DNA from: JBBRHH01 sp038222915
Lineage (GTDB): Bacteria > Planctomycetota > Phycisphaerae > Tepidisphaerales > Tepidisphaeraceae
Direction: 5' to 3'
Assembly: GCA_038222915.1 (NCBI GenBank)
Contig: JBBRHH010000030.1
Coordinates: 1 to 21,752, forward strand
Length of the DNA stretch: 21,752 nucleotides
Both the position numbers and the translations under genes were made by a program. The notes under the pieces are model-generated. The model was not told the DNA's origin. It was given only the letters and a program-made list of their open reading frames with translations, and made no database searches. Position 1 is the first letter of the stretch. Every line of letters starts with the position of its first letter. Of this stretch, positions 8,356-16,230 are shown piece after piece.

Positions 8356-9636
8356 ATGCCGCAACTCGGAACTGACAACACACGCAACACCCAACTCACC
8401 CGACGCGGGATCCTCAAAGCTTCCGCCGGCGTTGCGGTCGCCGCCGCTGTTGGACCGCATCTCGCCTATGCGGCCGGTTCCGACACGATCAAGGTGGGCC
8501 TCATTGGTTGCGGCGGCCGTGGCAGCGGGGCGGCGAATCAGGCGGTTGAATCTTCACCGGGCACGAAGATCACCGCACTGTGCGATCTTTTTCCGGATCA
8601 GGTGAAGGCCGCCCGAGAGCGATTTGCCGAACTGGGCAAGGACAAGTTCGACGTCAGCGACGATCATTGTTTCAACGGCTGGGACGGCTACAAGAAACTC
8701 CTTGAGACCGACGTCAACTACGTCATCCTCGCTACGCCCCCCGGCTTCCGCCCCATGATGATCGAGGCCGCCCTCAACGCCGGCAAAAACACCTTCGGCG
8801 AAAAGCCCTGCGGCGTCGATCCCGTCGGAGTTCGCAGGGTCATGGACGCCGGAAAAATCGCCACTGAAAAGGGCATCTCCTTCGTGGCCGGTACCCAGCG
8901 CCGCCACGACCCCAAGTACATTGAAACCGTAAAGAAGATTCAAGACGGCGCGATCGGGAAGATCCAGGCCGGGCAGATCTACTGGATTCAGGAAGGTCTC
9001 TGGAACAAGACCCGTCAGCCCGATTGGTCGGATGTCGAGTGGCAGGTGCGCGATTGGCTCTACTTCACCTGGCTCAGCGGCGACATCATCGTCGAGCAGC
9101 ACCTCCACCAGATCGACGTCGCCAACTGGGTCATGGGCACGCATCCCAAGCAGGCCATCGGTTTGGGCGGCCGGCAGTCGCGCGTCTCGCCCGCCTACGG
9201 CAACGTCTACGACCACTTCGCCGTCGACTTCGAATACCCCGACGGCACGCACATCGCCAGCATGTCGCGCCAGATGGAAAAGTGTTACAACCGCATCACC
9301 GAGCAATTCGTCGGCACCACCGGCATCGCTACCGCCGGCCTCATCAAGTCCCCCAACGGCAATTGGAAAGCCGAGGCCACCGACATAAACCCCTACGTCC
9401 AGGAGCACGCCGACAACATCGCCAGCATCCGCGCCGGCAAGCCCCTCAACGAATGCCAGCAGGTCGCCGAAAGCACCATGACCGCCATCATGGGCCGCAT
9501 CGCCACCTACACCGGCCAGATCGTCCGCTGGAAAGATATGATGGATTCCAAGCTCAACCTCATGCCCGAAAAACTCGAGTTCGGCCCGATGCCCGTCGCC
9601 CCCGTTGCCATCCCCGGCGTCGACAAGATCATCTAA
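8356..9636 (+). CDS. Tat-exported Gfo/Idh/MocA-family oxidoreductase
   Basis: 426-residue NAD(P)-dependent dehydrogenase-type protein of the family that acts on sugars, inositols and sugar derivatives. The N-terminus carries a twin-arginine signal (LTRRGILKASAG, Arg16-Arg17) with likely cleavage after LAYA near residue 39. It is therefore exported folded with its cofactor and depends on a Tat system such as the TatC in this window. The Rossmann motif VGLIGCGGRGSGAA follows at about 47-60. The catalytic EKP motif is at 149-151 (FGEKPCGVDP), and a C-terminal substrate domain has EQHLHQIDVANWVMG. An ATG also exists seven codons upstream (8335). The ATG at 8356 is preferred because AGGAG at 8345-8349 is six bases away. 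Its substrate cannot be read. Planctomycetes encode many such paralogues, often near carbohydrate catabolism genes. Confidence 0.92.
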   Translation: MPQLGTDNTRNTQLTRRGILKASAGVAVAAAVGPHLAYAAGSDTIKVGLIGCGGRGSGAANQAVESSPGTKITALCDLFPDQVKAARERFAELGKDKFDVSDDHCFNGWDGYKKLLETDVNYVILATPPGFRPMMIEAALNAGKNTFGEKPCGVDPVGVRRVMDAGKIATEKGISFVAGTQRRHDPKYIETVKKIQDGAIGKIQAGQIYWIQEGLWNKTRQPDWSDVEWQVRDWLYFTWLSGDIIVEQHLHQIDVANWVMGTHPKQAIGLGGRQSRVSPAYGNVYDHFAVDFEYPDGTHIASMSRQMEKCYNRITEQFVGTTGIATAGLIKSPNGNWKAEATDINPYVQEHADNIASIRAGKPLNECQQVAESTMTAIMGRIATYTGQIVRWKDMMDSKLNLMPEKLEFGPMPVAPVAIPGVDKII

Positions 9637-9655
9637 GCATCTAAGGAGTCGCACC

Positions 9656-10045
9656 ATGAAAAGGACGATTAGTGCTGCCCTGCTCGCCGCCGCCCTCCTG
9701 TCCGGCTGCGCCGAGTCCAAGCCAGCGCCCAGGGCCGCCCCTGTACGGGTCGAGGAGCCGGATACAACCGCCCTGCGCGCAAGCCTCCAGAAGAACCCCG
9801 ATGTCGCGGCCATCGGCGCCGTCAGCATCATCCTCCCCGACGCACCTTGGCTCGACGTCGATCAGATGAACATGGGAGACGTGAGGTTAGGCGACACCCT
9901 CTCCATCGTCACCGCCGACTTCACCGTCATTGCCCACGGAACCGTTGCCGCACTGAAGAAGGACGGCGTACACATGGACTGCCATCCGATCCCAGGCCGG
10001 CGCAGTGTCCAGGTCGGCGACATCGCCATCAAGTTCAAGAGTTAG
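9656..10045 (+). CDS. Small predicted lipoprotein of unknown function
   Basis: 129 residues. The signal peptide (MKRTISAALLAAALLSGC) has lipobox LLSGC and Cys18, predicting a lipid-anchored periplasmic protein. The mature region has a Pro/Ala-rich linker (about 20-35) and then a compact all-beta-looking part with IGAVSIILPDAPWLDVDQM, LGDTLSIVTADF, VIAHGTVAALKKDGVHMDC and RRSVQVGDIAIKF. The alternation of short strands and 'GD' turns suggests a small beta-barrel, but I recognise no family. The frame opens at 9605 inside the preceding gene; ATG 9656 is chosen because AAGGAG (9643-9648) precedes it by seven bases. It begins 19 bases after the oxidoreductase stop and five bases before maf, so the three probably form one transcription unit. 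Confidence 0.8.
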   Translation: MKRTISAALLAAALLSGCAESKPAPRAAPVRVEEPDTTALRASLQKNPDVAAIGAVSIILPDAPWLDVDQMNMGDVRLGDTLSIVTADFTVIAHGTVAALKKDGVHMDCHPIPGRRSVQVGDIAIKFKS

Positions 10046-10050
10046 CCGCG

Positions 10051-10644
10051 TTGGAAAAGCCTACCCGTCCCACGCGCCTGATACTCGCCAGCGCCTCGCC
10101 GCGCCGCCAGGAATTACTCCGCGCCGAGGGTTATGACTTTGAAGTCCATCCCGCCGACATAGACGAAGACAAGCACCCGCCAAACATGCTCCCCGCCCAT
10201 CTGGCCCTCTGGCTTGCCAAAGAAAAAGCCAGGGCCGTCGCCAGCTTCCACCCCGAACAAGTCATCCTCGCCGCCGACACAGTAGTAGCCTTCGGCGACA
10301 TGGCCCTTGGCAAACCCATCGATGCCGAAGCCGCCAGAGAGATGCTCCAGTTGCTAAGCGGCACCACCCATGTAGTCATCACCGGCGTTGCCCTCAAGCG
10401 CATCAACCCGGCCCTCGACCAGAGCTGCACAGTCATGTCCGCGGTCCGCATGCGCGGTCTCACGAAAAGAGAGATCGATGCGTACGTGGCCGGCGGAGAC
10501 TGGCGCGGCAAAGCAGGGGGCTACGGCATCCAGGACCGCGACCCGTTCGTCACCCGCCAGTCCGGAAGCCGAAGCAACATCGTTGGACTGCCAATGGAGG
10601 CCACCCGCCAACTGCTCGCCGAGGCTGGTGTGCTACCCGGTTGA
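10051..10644 (+). CDS. maf: Maf-family nucleoside triphosphate pyrophosphatase (YhdE-like)
   Basis: 197-residue house-cleaning enzyme that hydrolyses non-canonical or excess nucleoside triphosphates to the monophosphate; also called septum-formation protein Maf. Visible motifs are LILASASPRRQELL (residues 10-23), AADTVVAF with Asp76, VVITGVAL (108-115), GKAGGYGIQD (153-162) and GSRSNIVGLPM (172-182). The GKAGGYGIQ block places it in the YhdE type (dTTP/UTP) rather than the YceF type; the substrate is inferred from that. The start codon appears to be TTG at 10051, five bases after the preceding stop, implying translational coupling. The frame is open further upstream but only as antisense-like sequence inside the lipoprotein gene. 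Its last 12 bases overlap the convergent small gene at 10633. Confidence 0.92.
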   Translation: MEKPTRPTRLILASASPRRQELLRAEGYDFEVHPADIDEDKHPPNMLPAHLALWLAKEKARAVASFHPEQVILAADTVVAFGDMALGKPIDAEAAREMLQLLSGTTHVVITGVALKRINPALDQSCTVMSAVRMRGLTKREIDAYVAGGDWRGKAGGYGIQDRDPFVTRQSGSRSNIVGLPMEATRQLLAEAGVLPG

Positions 10645-10830
10645 ATCCCGATAAGGACAGTTACGGCAACCGGTGTCGCAACATGTTCCCCGTGCCACAA
10701 GAAATTCCCGCGACAGCGCGCCACGCTGATCGAACAGCGGCCGAAGTGCCAGACCGCACTGCCCGCATAAACCGCCCACCTCGGCGGTGACAACCGTTAA
10801 GCAGCTTGGGCAAAAGCAGGCTTCGGGCAT
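10633..10830 (-). CDS. Small cysteine-rich protein: zinc ribbon plus DUF5522-like tail
   Basis: 65 residues with nine cysteines. Two CxxC knuckles (CPSC at 7-10 and CGQC at 22-25) form a probable zinc ribbon. The C-terminus reads GTCCDTGCRNCPYR (48-61), which matches the CCxxGCxxCPY motif I know from DUF5522-type small proteins. Metal binding is a safe inference; the function is unknown. No clear Shine-Dalgarno precedes the ATG (10830). TATAGT lies about eight bases upstream on the coding strand, so a leaderless message is possible. The 3' end overlaps the 3' end of maf by 12 bases. The ordered cysteine motifs argue that this is a real gene despite its size. Confidence 0.7.
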   Translation of the reverse strand: MPEACFCPSCLTVVTAEVGGLCGQCGLALRPLFDQRGALSREFLVARGTCCDTGCRNCPYRDSTG

Positions 10831-10954
10831 TGGCAGGAACTATACTTTGAGAAACACCGGACTATTGAACCTCCGCTCAACCTTCGTATCGTAGGGACAT
10901 TGCAAGACGCACATGCGGCTTTTGCAACTCCTGCCGCTGAATTTGGAGAGCAAG

Positions 10955-11761
10955 ATGGAAAATGCGATCGCCCCAAAGCAGAAGTCGCCGCCCGGCCCGA
11001 TTGAAGCCAGCGGACCAAATCTGATCGCCTATCGCGTCAGCACATGGCCAGACATGAAGCTTGTTCCTGCGCCGCGGGCCCGCGACTGGATGGATGCGAC
11101 ACGCGATCGCTTCGCCTATCGTTGCCTTCCGCTGCTTATCGCAAATCAGCACGGCTGGTGGGTGCTCAACAGCCACCCGATCCGCGTCACCTGGACCGGC
11201 GGGTGGGACACTTCCTGCATCCGCATCGAACGTCTCGACGGATCCGAACAAGTCCCCGCCCTCACCCATTTCGGCCACGGCGTTCTCACCTTCAACCTCC
11301 CTTGGCTCTTCCGCACGCCCCCCGGCTACAACCTGCTGGCCCGCGGCCCCGCCAATTACCCCAAAGACGGCATCTATGCCCTCGAAGGCGTCATCGAGGC
11401 GGATTGGTCGATGGCCACCTTCACCATGAACTGGCAAATGACCCGCCCGCGCGAGCCGATCACCTTCGAGAAGGATGAGCCGATTTGCATGGTTGTCCCG
11501 CAGCCGCGCGGCGACCTGGAAAACTTCCAGCCGAGTATCCGCGATATCAGCGCCGATCCGGAGGTGGCGCAGAAGTATGCGGACTGGTCGCAGAAGCGGA
11601 ATGAGTTTCTGGCAGAATTAAAAAAGCCGGCCTCCGACGCCGTGAAACAGGGATGGCAAAAGCATTACTTTCAAGGAATTACAACCGACGGAGCGCAGGC
11701 GCCCGAACACCAGCCGAAGCTGGAATTGCGGCCATTCACGGACGGGCCGGCGGGCAAGTAG
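10955..11761 (+). CDS. DUF6065 family protein
   Basis: 268 residues, apparently cytoplasmic with no signal peptide or membrane segment. The core shows NLIAYRVSTWPDMKLVPAP, ARDWMDATRDRFAYRCLPLLI, NQHGWWVLNSHPIRVTW, FGHGVLTFNLPWLFRTPPGYNLLARGP, EADWSMATFTMNWQMT and EKDEPICMVVPQPRGDLE. This layout matches the DUF6065 proteins as I know them, a family with no established activity and a cupin-like all-beta look. The C-terminus (about 215-268) is helical and charged, then Pro-rich. The frame opens at 10913; the ATG at 10955 is preferred because GGAG (10945-10948) lies six bases before it. The divergent small cysteine-rich gene starts 124 bp away. It lies 136 bp upstream of the dehydrogenase/HEAT gene on the same strand. 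Confidence 0.8.
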   Translation: MENAIAPKQKSPPGPIEASGPNLIAYRVSTWPDMKLVPAPRARDWMDATRDRFAYRCLPLLIANQHGWWVLNSHPIRVTWTGGWDTSCIRIERLDGSEQVPALTHFGHGVLTFNLPWLFRTPPGYNLLARGPANYPKDGIYALEGVIEADWSMATFTMNWQMTRPREPITFEKDEPICMVVPQPRGDLENFQPSIRDISADPEVAQKYADWSQKRNEFLAELKKPASDAVKQGWQKHYFQGITTDGAQAPEHQPKLELRPFTDGPAGK

Positions 11762-11897
11762 AGACGTTTCACAGGGCCCCGATTGAACAACAATCGTGGA
11801 CCCAGGCGAGTAGAGGTAGAGTGGCTTTATCCGCCTGCTTTTCGGGGCTGGCTGGATGGGCCTACGTCCTGAATCAACAACGAAGGATCCATTGACC

Positions 11898-14800
11898 ATG
11901 AAGAGCTTCTCCCGTGTCGGGCGGCTTACGGCCTGCTTCGCGTTTACTTTTGCACCTCTTGCAGTTCTAGCCGCGCCAGAGGCCAAGCCAGCAATACCTC
12001 CTGCCACCCGGCCCACAACCAATCCAACTTTCCCAAAGGCAATGGAGGGTTGGAAGGTTGAAGTGCTTGCCCAGATGCCGCAAAAGGGCGATTGGCCGGA
12101 GTCTTCCAAGCTGCCGCTGATTCACTATCCGAGCGTGGTGTGCGCGGCGCCGGATGGCCGGGTATTCGTGGCAGAAGATCCGGTGGATATGCTCGGGCCG
12201 GCGGAAAAGCCCGGCGACCGAATTCTGTGCTTCCATCCTGACGGTCACATCAGCGTGTTTGCCGAGAACCTGTACGCAGTCTTCGGCCTCGTCTACATGG
12301 ACGGAAAGCTCTACGTCCACCACTGTCCGAAGCTGAGCGTGTTTACCGACGACAACAGCGTCGGCAAGAATCGCGTCGATCTTATCAATACCACCAATCC
12401 TCATCCGGCCGGTGGGATGAACGATCACATCCCCGCCTCAATCCGTCTGGCAATGGATGGTTATCTTTACATGGCCGTCGGCGACAAAGGTGTTTTCGGA
12501 GCGGAGTCGAACATCGATCATCGCAAAGCCGAGCTGAAGGGGGGCGGCCTCCTGCGCATTCGTCCCGACGGTACCGACATGGAAGTGTATGCAACGGGCA
12601 CGCGCAACCACCTCGACGTTTCGGTGACGCCCGAAGACGAGATGTTTACCCTGGACAACACCGACGACGGCCTGGGCTGGGACACCCGTTTTACCCACAT
12701 GGTCGACGGCGGTTTCTACGGCTATCCATACGATTATCGCCCACACCAGTCTGATCCCGAAGCGGTCAACAAGTGGCGCGAAGACAAGAAGAAGGACAAG
12801 CCGTATCGGCCGTTTACACTCTGGCGCACGGAAGAGTATGGCGGCGGCTCGCCCACCGGCGCCATCTCCTACAACGAAGACGCATTGCCCGTAGAATATC
12901 GCGGCAACGTATTCCACTGCGAATGGGGCAATCGCAAGCTTTACCGCATGCAGTTGCAGCGCGATGGCGGGACATTCAAGGTGCTTAAGAAGCACGACTT
13001 CCTGACCAATGGCAGCGTGGAGTTCCGCCCGGTAGGCATCTGCCTTACGCCGGATGGAATGGGCTTCTATATCACCGACTGGAACTACAGTGGCTGGAGC
13101 AATCCGAACGCGGTGAGCGGCCGGTTTTTGAAGGTGACTTATACCGGTCCAAGCCTCGCGGCACCGAAGCCGGCGTGGTTTGTGCCCGCTTCACTTGGGC
13201 AAAAGATTGAAGCGTCCACGCCTGAGTTGCTGGCGGGGCTGGCACATCCGGCGGAGAGCGTTCGGCTTGTCGCGCAGCGCCGTCTGGCGGAACGCGCGGC
13301 CGAAGCCACCCCGATGCTGGTGGCGCTCCTCGCTGATCCGGGCGCTCCGGAGCGGGCGCGCTGGTCGGCGATCTGGACGCTGGACCGAATCGACGCCGGT
13401 AAATCTGGTAGATCGGCCATCATGAGCGTCTTGAAAGACGACAAGGTGGAAATGTCTGTTCGCATGCAGGCAGCGCGGCAGCTCGGCACACGCGCGGCGA
13501 AAGAAGCCGTACCCGCCCTGATTTCGACCCTCAACAGCGGCGACGCCGCATTGCGATTCCGATCCGCCACAGCGCTTGGTCGCGTCGGCGAAACCGCCGC
13601 CGTTCAGCCGCTGTTGGACAAGCTGACCGAGACCGACCTTTTTACGCACTTCGCGATCTTTAACGCCCTCAACCGCATCGGCAAGACCAATCCTTCCGCC
13701 TGGGAAGGGATCGTCAAAGGGTTGTCCAGTGACCGGCCGGAGGTGCGGGCTGGTGTTGTGCTGGCGTTGCGCGAGACTTATGACGAGCAGTTGGTCAAGG
13801 TACTGGTGAACTATTTCGCGACGACCGCGAATCCACCGGAAGGACGTGCGGCCGCCATCTCGGCGCTAACGCCGATGGCTCGGAAGCAAAAGCCCTGGAA
13901 TGGCGACTGGTGGCGCACGCAGCCCGAAAATTCCCTTCCGCCCGCCAAGGAAGTGGAGTGGGCTGGAACCCCCGGTGTGAGTGAGGCTGTTCGCGCCGGT
14001 CTCAATGACGGAAGTCAGGATGTGCGACTCGCAGTGCTGAACGGCCTGGCGACCGCCCCGGACCCGACGCTTGGCGATACGCTGGTTGCGTTGTTCAACA
14101 AAGAGAGCGACGCGGCGATTCGCAAAGGTGTGTTGAGGGCTCTTGCCAACGCGAAGTCCAAAGCGGCAACACCCGTCGTAAGCACCATCTTGAAGGAGAC
14201 AACTACAACAACTCCGCTGGCGCTCGAAGCGATTAACGTGGCCAAGCTCGTCGGCGGCCAACCGATGAACGAAGCTCTTGCCGAATTGGTTGGACGCGTT
14301 GACGCTCCCGAACTCTTGGTGCCGGCGCTCGAGGCGATGCTGGAAGCAAAGGACGCCAAGTCTATTCCAGTTCTTGCCAGGCGATTGTCGCACGATGAAC
14401 CTAAGGTCGCGATCGCCGCCGCCAACGCATTGGCGGCCTTGGGCGGCAAGGAAGTTGTCGAGCCGTTGAGCGGAGCACTGAAGGCGAAAAAGCCGGAAGT
14501 GCGCCGGGCAGCGGCCGAAGCGCTGGGCAAGGTGAAGTTGCCTGAAGGGATTGATCCCCTGCTCGAGGCGGTAAAAGACAAGGAAGTAGAGCGTGAGGCC
14601 ATTTCGGCCCTGACACAGACGCCGGATCTCAAAGCCTTGAGCGCGTATTTGAGCGGCCTGGAAAACCGTGATGGCGGCGTTCGCGATCGAAGCCGCCGCG
14701 CCATTGAGAAGTTCCGCGATCAGGCGCTGCCGTTGATTGAGAAGCGTCTTGAAGGTGAGCCGCTGTCGGCTCAGGCGATGAATGAGTTGAAGCAGATTTT

Positions 14801-15347
14801 CACGCCGATTGTTCCTGAGGATAAGCGCAAGGGGAACAAGATTTTCGAGTACGACACATCGAAGTTGTCGCCAGAAAACTTCATGGCGTTCGCCAAGAGC
14901 CATCACGGCGATGTGGAGAGCGGCAAGCGGATTTTCCAGACCAATGCCAGCGCCGCCTGTGCACGTTGCCACAAGGTTGGCAACGATGGTGGCGAAGTTG
15001 GCCCGTCATTGAGCGGCGTGGGCCTGAAGTACGACCGGCAGTTTCTGATTGAGTCGGTGCTTTATCCGTCGAAGCAGATTCTGGACGGATATCAGCAGAC
15101 ACTGGTGTTCCAGAACAACGGCACGGACGTGTCCGGGATCATCAAGGCGGAAACCGACGCGGACCTGACGCTGGTCGATACCAATGGCCAGAAGATTGTG
15201 GTCAAGAAGAAGGACATTGAGTCGAAGAAAACCAGCGCTGTTTCGCTGATGCCTGAGGGCGTGTTCACTGGGCTAAAGCCGGAGGAGTTTGCTGACCTCA
15301 TTGCATATCTGGAGAGCCTGAAGGAAAAGCCGCCAGAGAAGAAGTGA
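11898..15347 (+). CDS. Secreted dehydrogenase-type beta-propeller / HEAT-repeat / cytochrome c fusion protein
   Basis: 1149 residues with a signal peptide ending near residue 25 (AVLAAPEA). Residues about 45-420 match the 'putative membrane-bound dehydrogenase' domain of Planctomycetes/Verrucomicrobia, a beta-propeller related to PQQ/glucose dehydrogenases (HYPSVVCAAPDGRVFVAEDP, YLYMAVGDKG, TGTRNHLDVSVTPEDEMF, GISLT-type strands). Residues about 440-960 are HEAT/PBS-lyase-like repeats (LLADPGAPERARWSAIWTL, AVPALISTLNSGDAALRFRSATALG, VEPLSGALKAKKPEVRRAAAEALG). The C-terminus is a Pirellula/Verrucomicrobium-type heme domain with CARCH at 1021-1025 and SLMPEG with Met1118 as likely sixth ligand. 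Electrons from substrate oxidation would pass to the heme in the periplasm; the substrate is unknown. ATG 11898 is chosen over 11856 because it starts the signal peptide and follows GAAGGA by about ten bases. Confidence 0.93.
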   Translation: MKSFSRVGRLTACFAFTFAPLAVLAAPEAKPAIPPATRPTTNPTFPKAMEGWKVEVLAQMPQKGDWPESSKLPLIHYPSVVCAAPDGRVFVAEDPVDMLGPAEKPGDRILCFHPDGHISVFAENLYAVFGLVYMDGKLYVHHCPKLSVFTDDNSVGKNRVDLINTTNPHPAGGMNDHIPASIRLAMDGYLYMAVGDKGVFGAESNIDHRKAELKGGGLLRIRPDGTDMEVYATGTRNHLDVSVTPEDEMFTLDNTDDGLGWDTRFTHMVDGGFYGYPYDYRPHQSDPEAVNKWREDKKKDKPYRPFTLWRTEEYGGGSPTGAISYNEDALPVEYRGNVFHCEWGNRKLYRMQLQRDGGTFKVLKKHDFLTNGSVEFRPVGICLTPDGMGFYITDWNYSGWSNPNAVSGRFLKVTYTGPSLAAPKPAWFVPASLGQKIEASTPELLAGLAHPAESVRLVAQRRLAERAAEATPMLVALLADPGAPERARWSAIWTLDRIDAGKSGRSAIMSVLKDDKVEMSVRMQAARQLGTRAAKEAVPALISTLNSGDAALRFRSATALGRVGETAAVQPLLDKLTETDLFTHFAIFNALNRIGKTNPSAWEGIVKGLSSDRPEVRAGVVLALRETYDEQLVKVLVNYFATTANPPEGRAAAISALTPMARKQKPWNGDWWRTQPENSLPPAKEVEWAGTPGVSEAVRAGLNDGSQDVRLAVLNGLATAPDPTLGDTLVALFNKESDAAIRKGVLRALANAKSKAATPVVSTILKETTTTTPLALEAINVAKLVGGQPMNEALAELVGRVDAPELLVPALEAMLEAKDAKSIPVLARRLSHDEPKVAIAAANALAALGGKEVVEPLSGALKAKKPEVRRAAAEALGKVKLPEGIDPLLEAVKDKEVEREAISALTQTPDLKALSAYLSGLENRDGGVRDRSRRAIEKFRDQALPLIEKRLEGEPLSAQAMNELKQIFTPIVPEDKRKGNKIFEYDTSKLSPENFMAFAKSHHGDVESGKRIFQTNASAACARCHKVGNDGGEVGPSLSGVGLKYDRQFLIESVLYPSKQILDGYQQTLVFQNNGTDVSGIIKAETDADLTLVDTNGQKIVVKKKDIESKKTSAVSLMPEGVFTGLKPEEFADLIAYLESLKEKPPEKK

Positions 15348-15356
15348 TTGCCCGGG

Positions 15357-15908
15357 TTAGTGAATGCAAAAGCGTATCGCGAGCCAGAGTATGGTGCCCG
15401 GCACAAACAGAATTGCCGCGCACAAGGCTGCAGTTCGCACTTCCGCGTCAAACAGTGCCCGCATCGACATCCAGATAACCGCGAGGAATATTGGAATGTA
15501 AAGCAACACGCCGGCGTATCCGCTGAGAACGGCCAATCCAGCGGCGCCGGACAGTGCGCAACCGAATGCTAAAATTCGGATCGCGGACGAGGGGAGAACG
15601 CCAAGATCAAGTTCCAGGCGACGGCCCGCCAGGAGGACGATTGCCGACAGGCCAACCCAGCTCGCAAGAACATAAGGTCCGATGGCCAAACCGTGCGCGA
15701 GCAACGTGAGGTTGGCGCCGACGAATGCGATTAGACCTGGCAGGTAATAGTCTCGCCAACTCGATGCGGCGACATGTTCCATCGCCCGCTTTCGAGGTAC
15801 GGGTTTCGATGCGTAATGAATAACCGACGAATCGCCTGCCGTGACCACCGGTTCCGCGGGAACCGGGGCGAGGTCGTAGGGATTGGCATCGGCGATCGGC
15901 TTGTTCAT
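15357..15908 (-). CDS. Small integral membrane protein of unknown function
   Basis: 183 residues. A cytoplasmic-looking N-terminus (about 1-55), rich in Pro and Ala and containing the basic stretch KPVPRKRAMEH, is followed by about five hydrophobic segments. These are YLPGLIAFVGANLTLLAHGL, GPYVLASWVGLSAIVLLAG, IRILAFGCALSGAAGLAVLSGY, GVLLYIPIFLAVIWMSMRAL and AALCAAILFVPGTILWLAI. No catalytic motif is visible and I do not recognise a family. A longer frame begins with TTG at 15926, but the ATG at 15908 has AGGAG (complement of 15918-15922) nine bases upstream. It converges on the dehydrogenase gene with only nine bases between the two stop codons, so the transcripts must overlap at their 3' ends. 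Confidence 0.75.
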   Translation of the reverse strand: MNKPIADANPYDLAPVPAEPVVTAGDSSVIHYASKPVPRKRAMEHVAASSWRDYYLPGLIAFVGANLTLLAHGLAIGPYVLASWVGLSAIVLLAGRRLELDLGVLPSSAIRILAFGCALSGAAGLAVLSGYAGVLLYIPIFLAVIWMSMRALFDAEVRTAALCAAILFVPGTILWLAIRFCIH

Positions 15909-15980
15909 ATCGGGCGACTCCTGCAATGGATTGCGCGTCCACCGTCAAAAAGCGAGGGCCAGGTTGAAGTGGTCGAAGTA

Positions 15981-16008
15981 TTGCAAACCTTGAAGTTCGC
16001 AATACAAT
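15981..16008 (+). promoter_or_regulatory. Promoter of tRNA-Phe
   Basis: TTGCAA (15981-15986) as -35 and TACAAT (16003-16008) as -10 are separated by 16 bases, and the mature tRNA begins 19 bases after the -10. A 7-base inverted repeat, GTATTGC (15978-15984) and GCAATAC (15999-16005), overlaps both elements. A GGGG run lies in the discriminator region directly after the -10. Confidence 0.55.
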
Positions 16009-16026
16009 TCGGGGCCGAATTCAGTC

Positions 16027-16099
16027 GGGCAGGTAGCTCAGTTGGTAGAGCAATGGACTGAAAATCCATGTGTCGCTGGTTCGATTCCAGTCCTGCCCA
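16027..16099 (+). tRNA. tRNA-Phe (anticodon GAA)
   Basis: 73 bases that fold as a complete cloverleaf. The acceptor stem GGGCAGG (16027-16033) pairs with CCTGCCC (16092-16098), followed by discriminator A. The D arm is GCTC-AGTTGGTA-GAGC. The anticodon arm is ATGGA-CTGAAAA-TCCAT with anticodon GAA, and the T arm has the loop TTCGATT closed by CTGG/CCAG. The 3' CCA is not encoded and must be added after transcription. It is followed ten bases later by an intrinsic terminator, so it is a single-gene unit. No integrase or duplicated tRNA 3' end is visible nearby that would mark it as an integration site. Confidence 0.97.
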
Positions 16100-16108
16100 T
16101 TACCCCTT

Positions 16109-16136
16109 CAACTCCAGTTCATCGCTGGAGTTGTTT
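16109..16136 (+). terminator. Intrinsic terminator after tRNA-Phe
   Basis: CAACTCCAG (16109-16117) pairs perfectly over nine bases with CTGGAGTTG (16125-16133) around a 7-base loop, followed by TTT-C-A-TTT. It begins ten bases after the tRNA 3' end. The U-tract is short and interrupted. Confidence 0.75.
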
Positions 16137-16230
16137 CATTTCTGAAGCTTTGCGAACTTGGTTTAGGTGAGATCGGGAGTCGGGAAGTCTTGTGTGGTTT
16201 TCTGGGTGTGTGGCAGCGCACCGTGCTTCC

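Noticed and set aside
8554..9831. 425-codon minus-strand frame opposite the oxidoreductase
   Set aside because: Composition (Asp/Gly/Val-rich, no motif) is typical of antisense to high-GC genes; the plus strand has clear Gfo/Idh/MocA motifs.
13866..14972. 368-codon minus-strand frame opposite the HEAT repeats
   Set aside because: It is antisense to the HEAT/cytochrome gene with no independent support.
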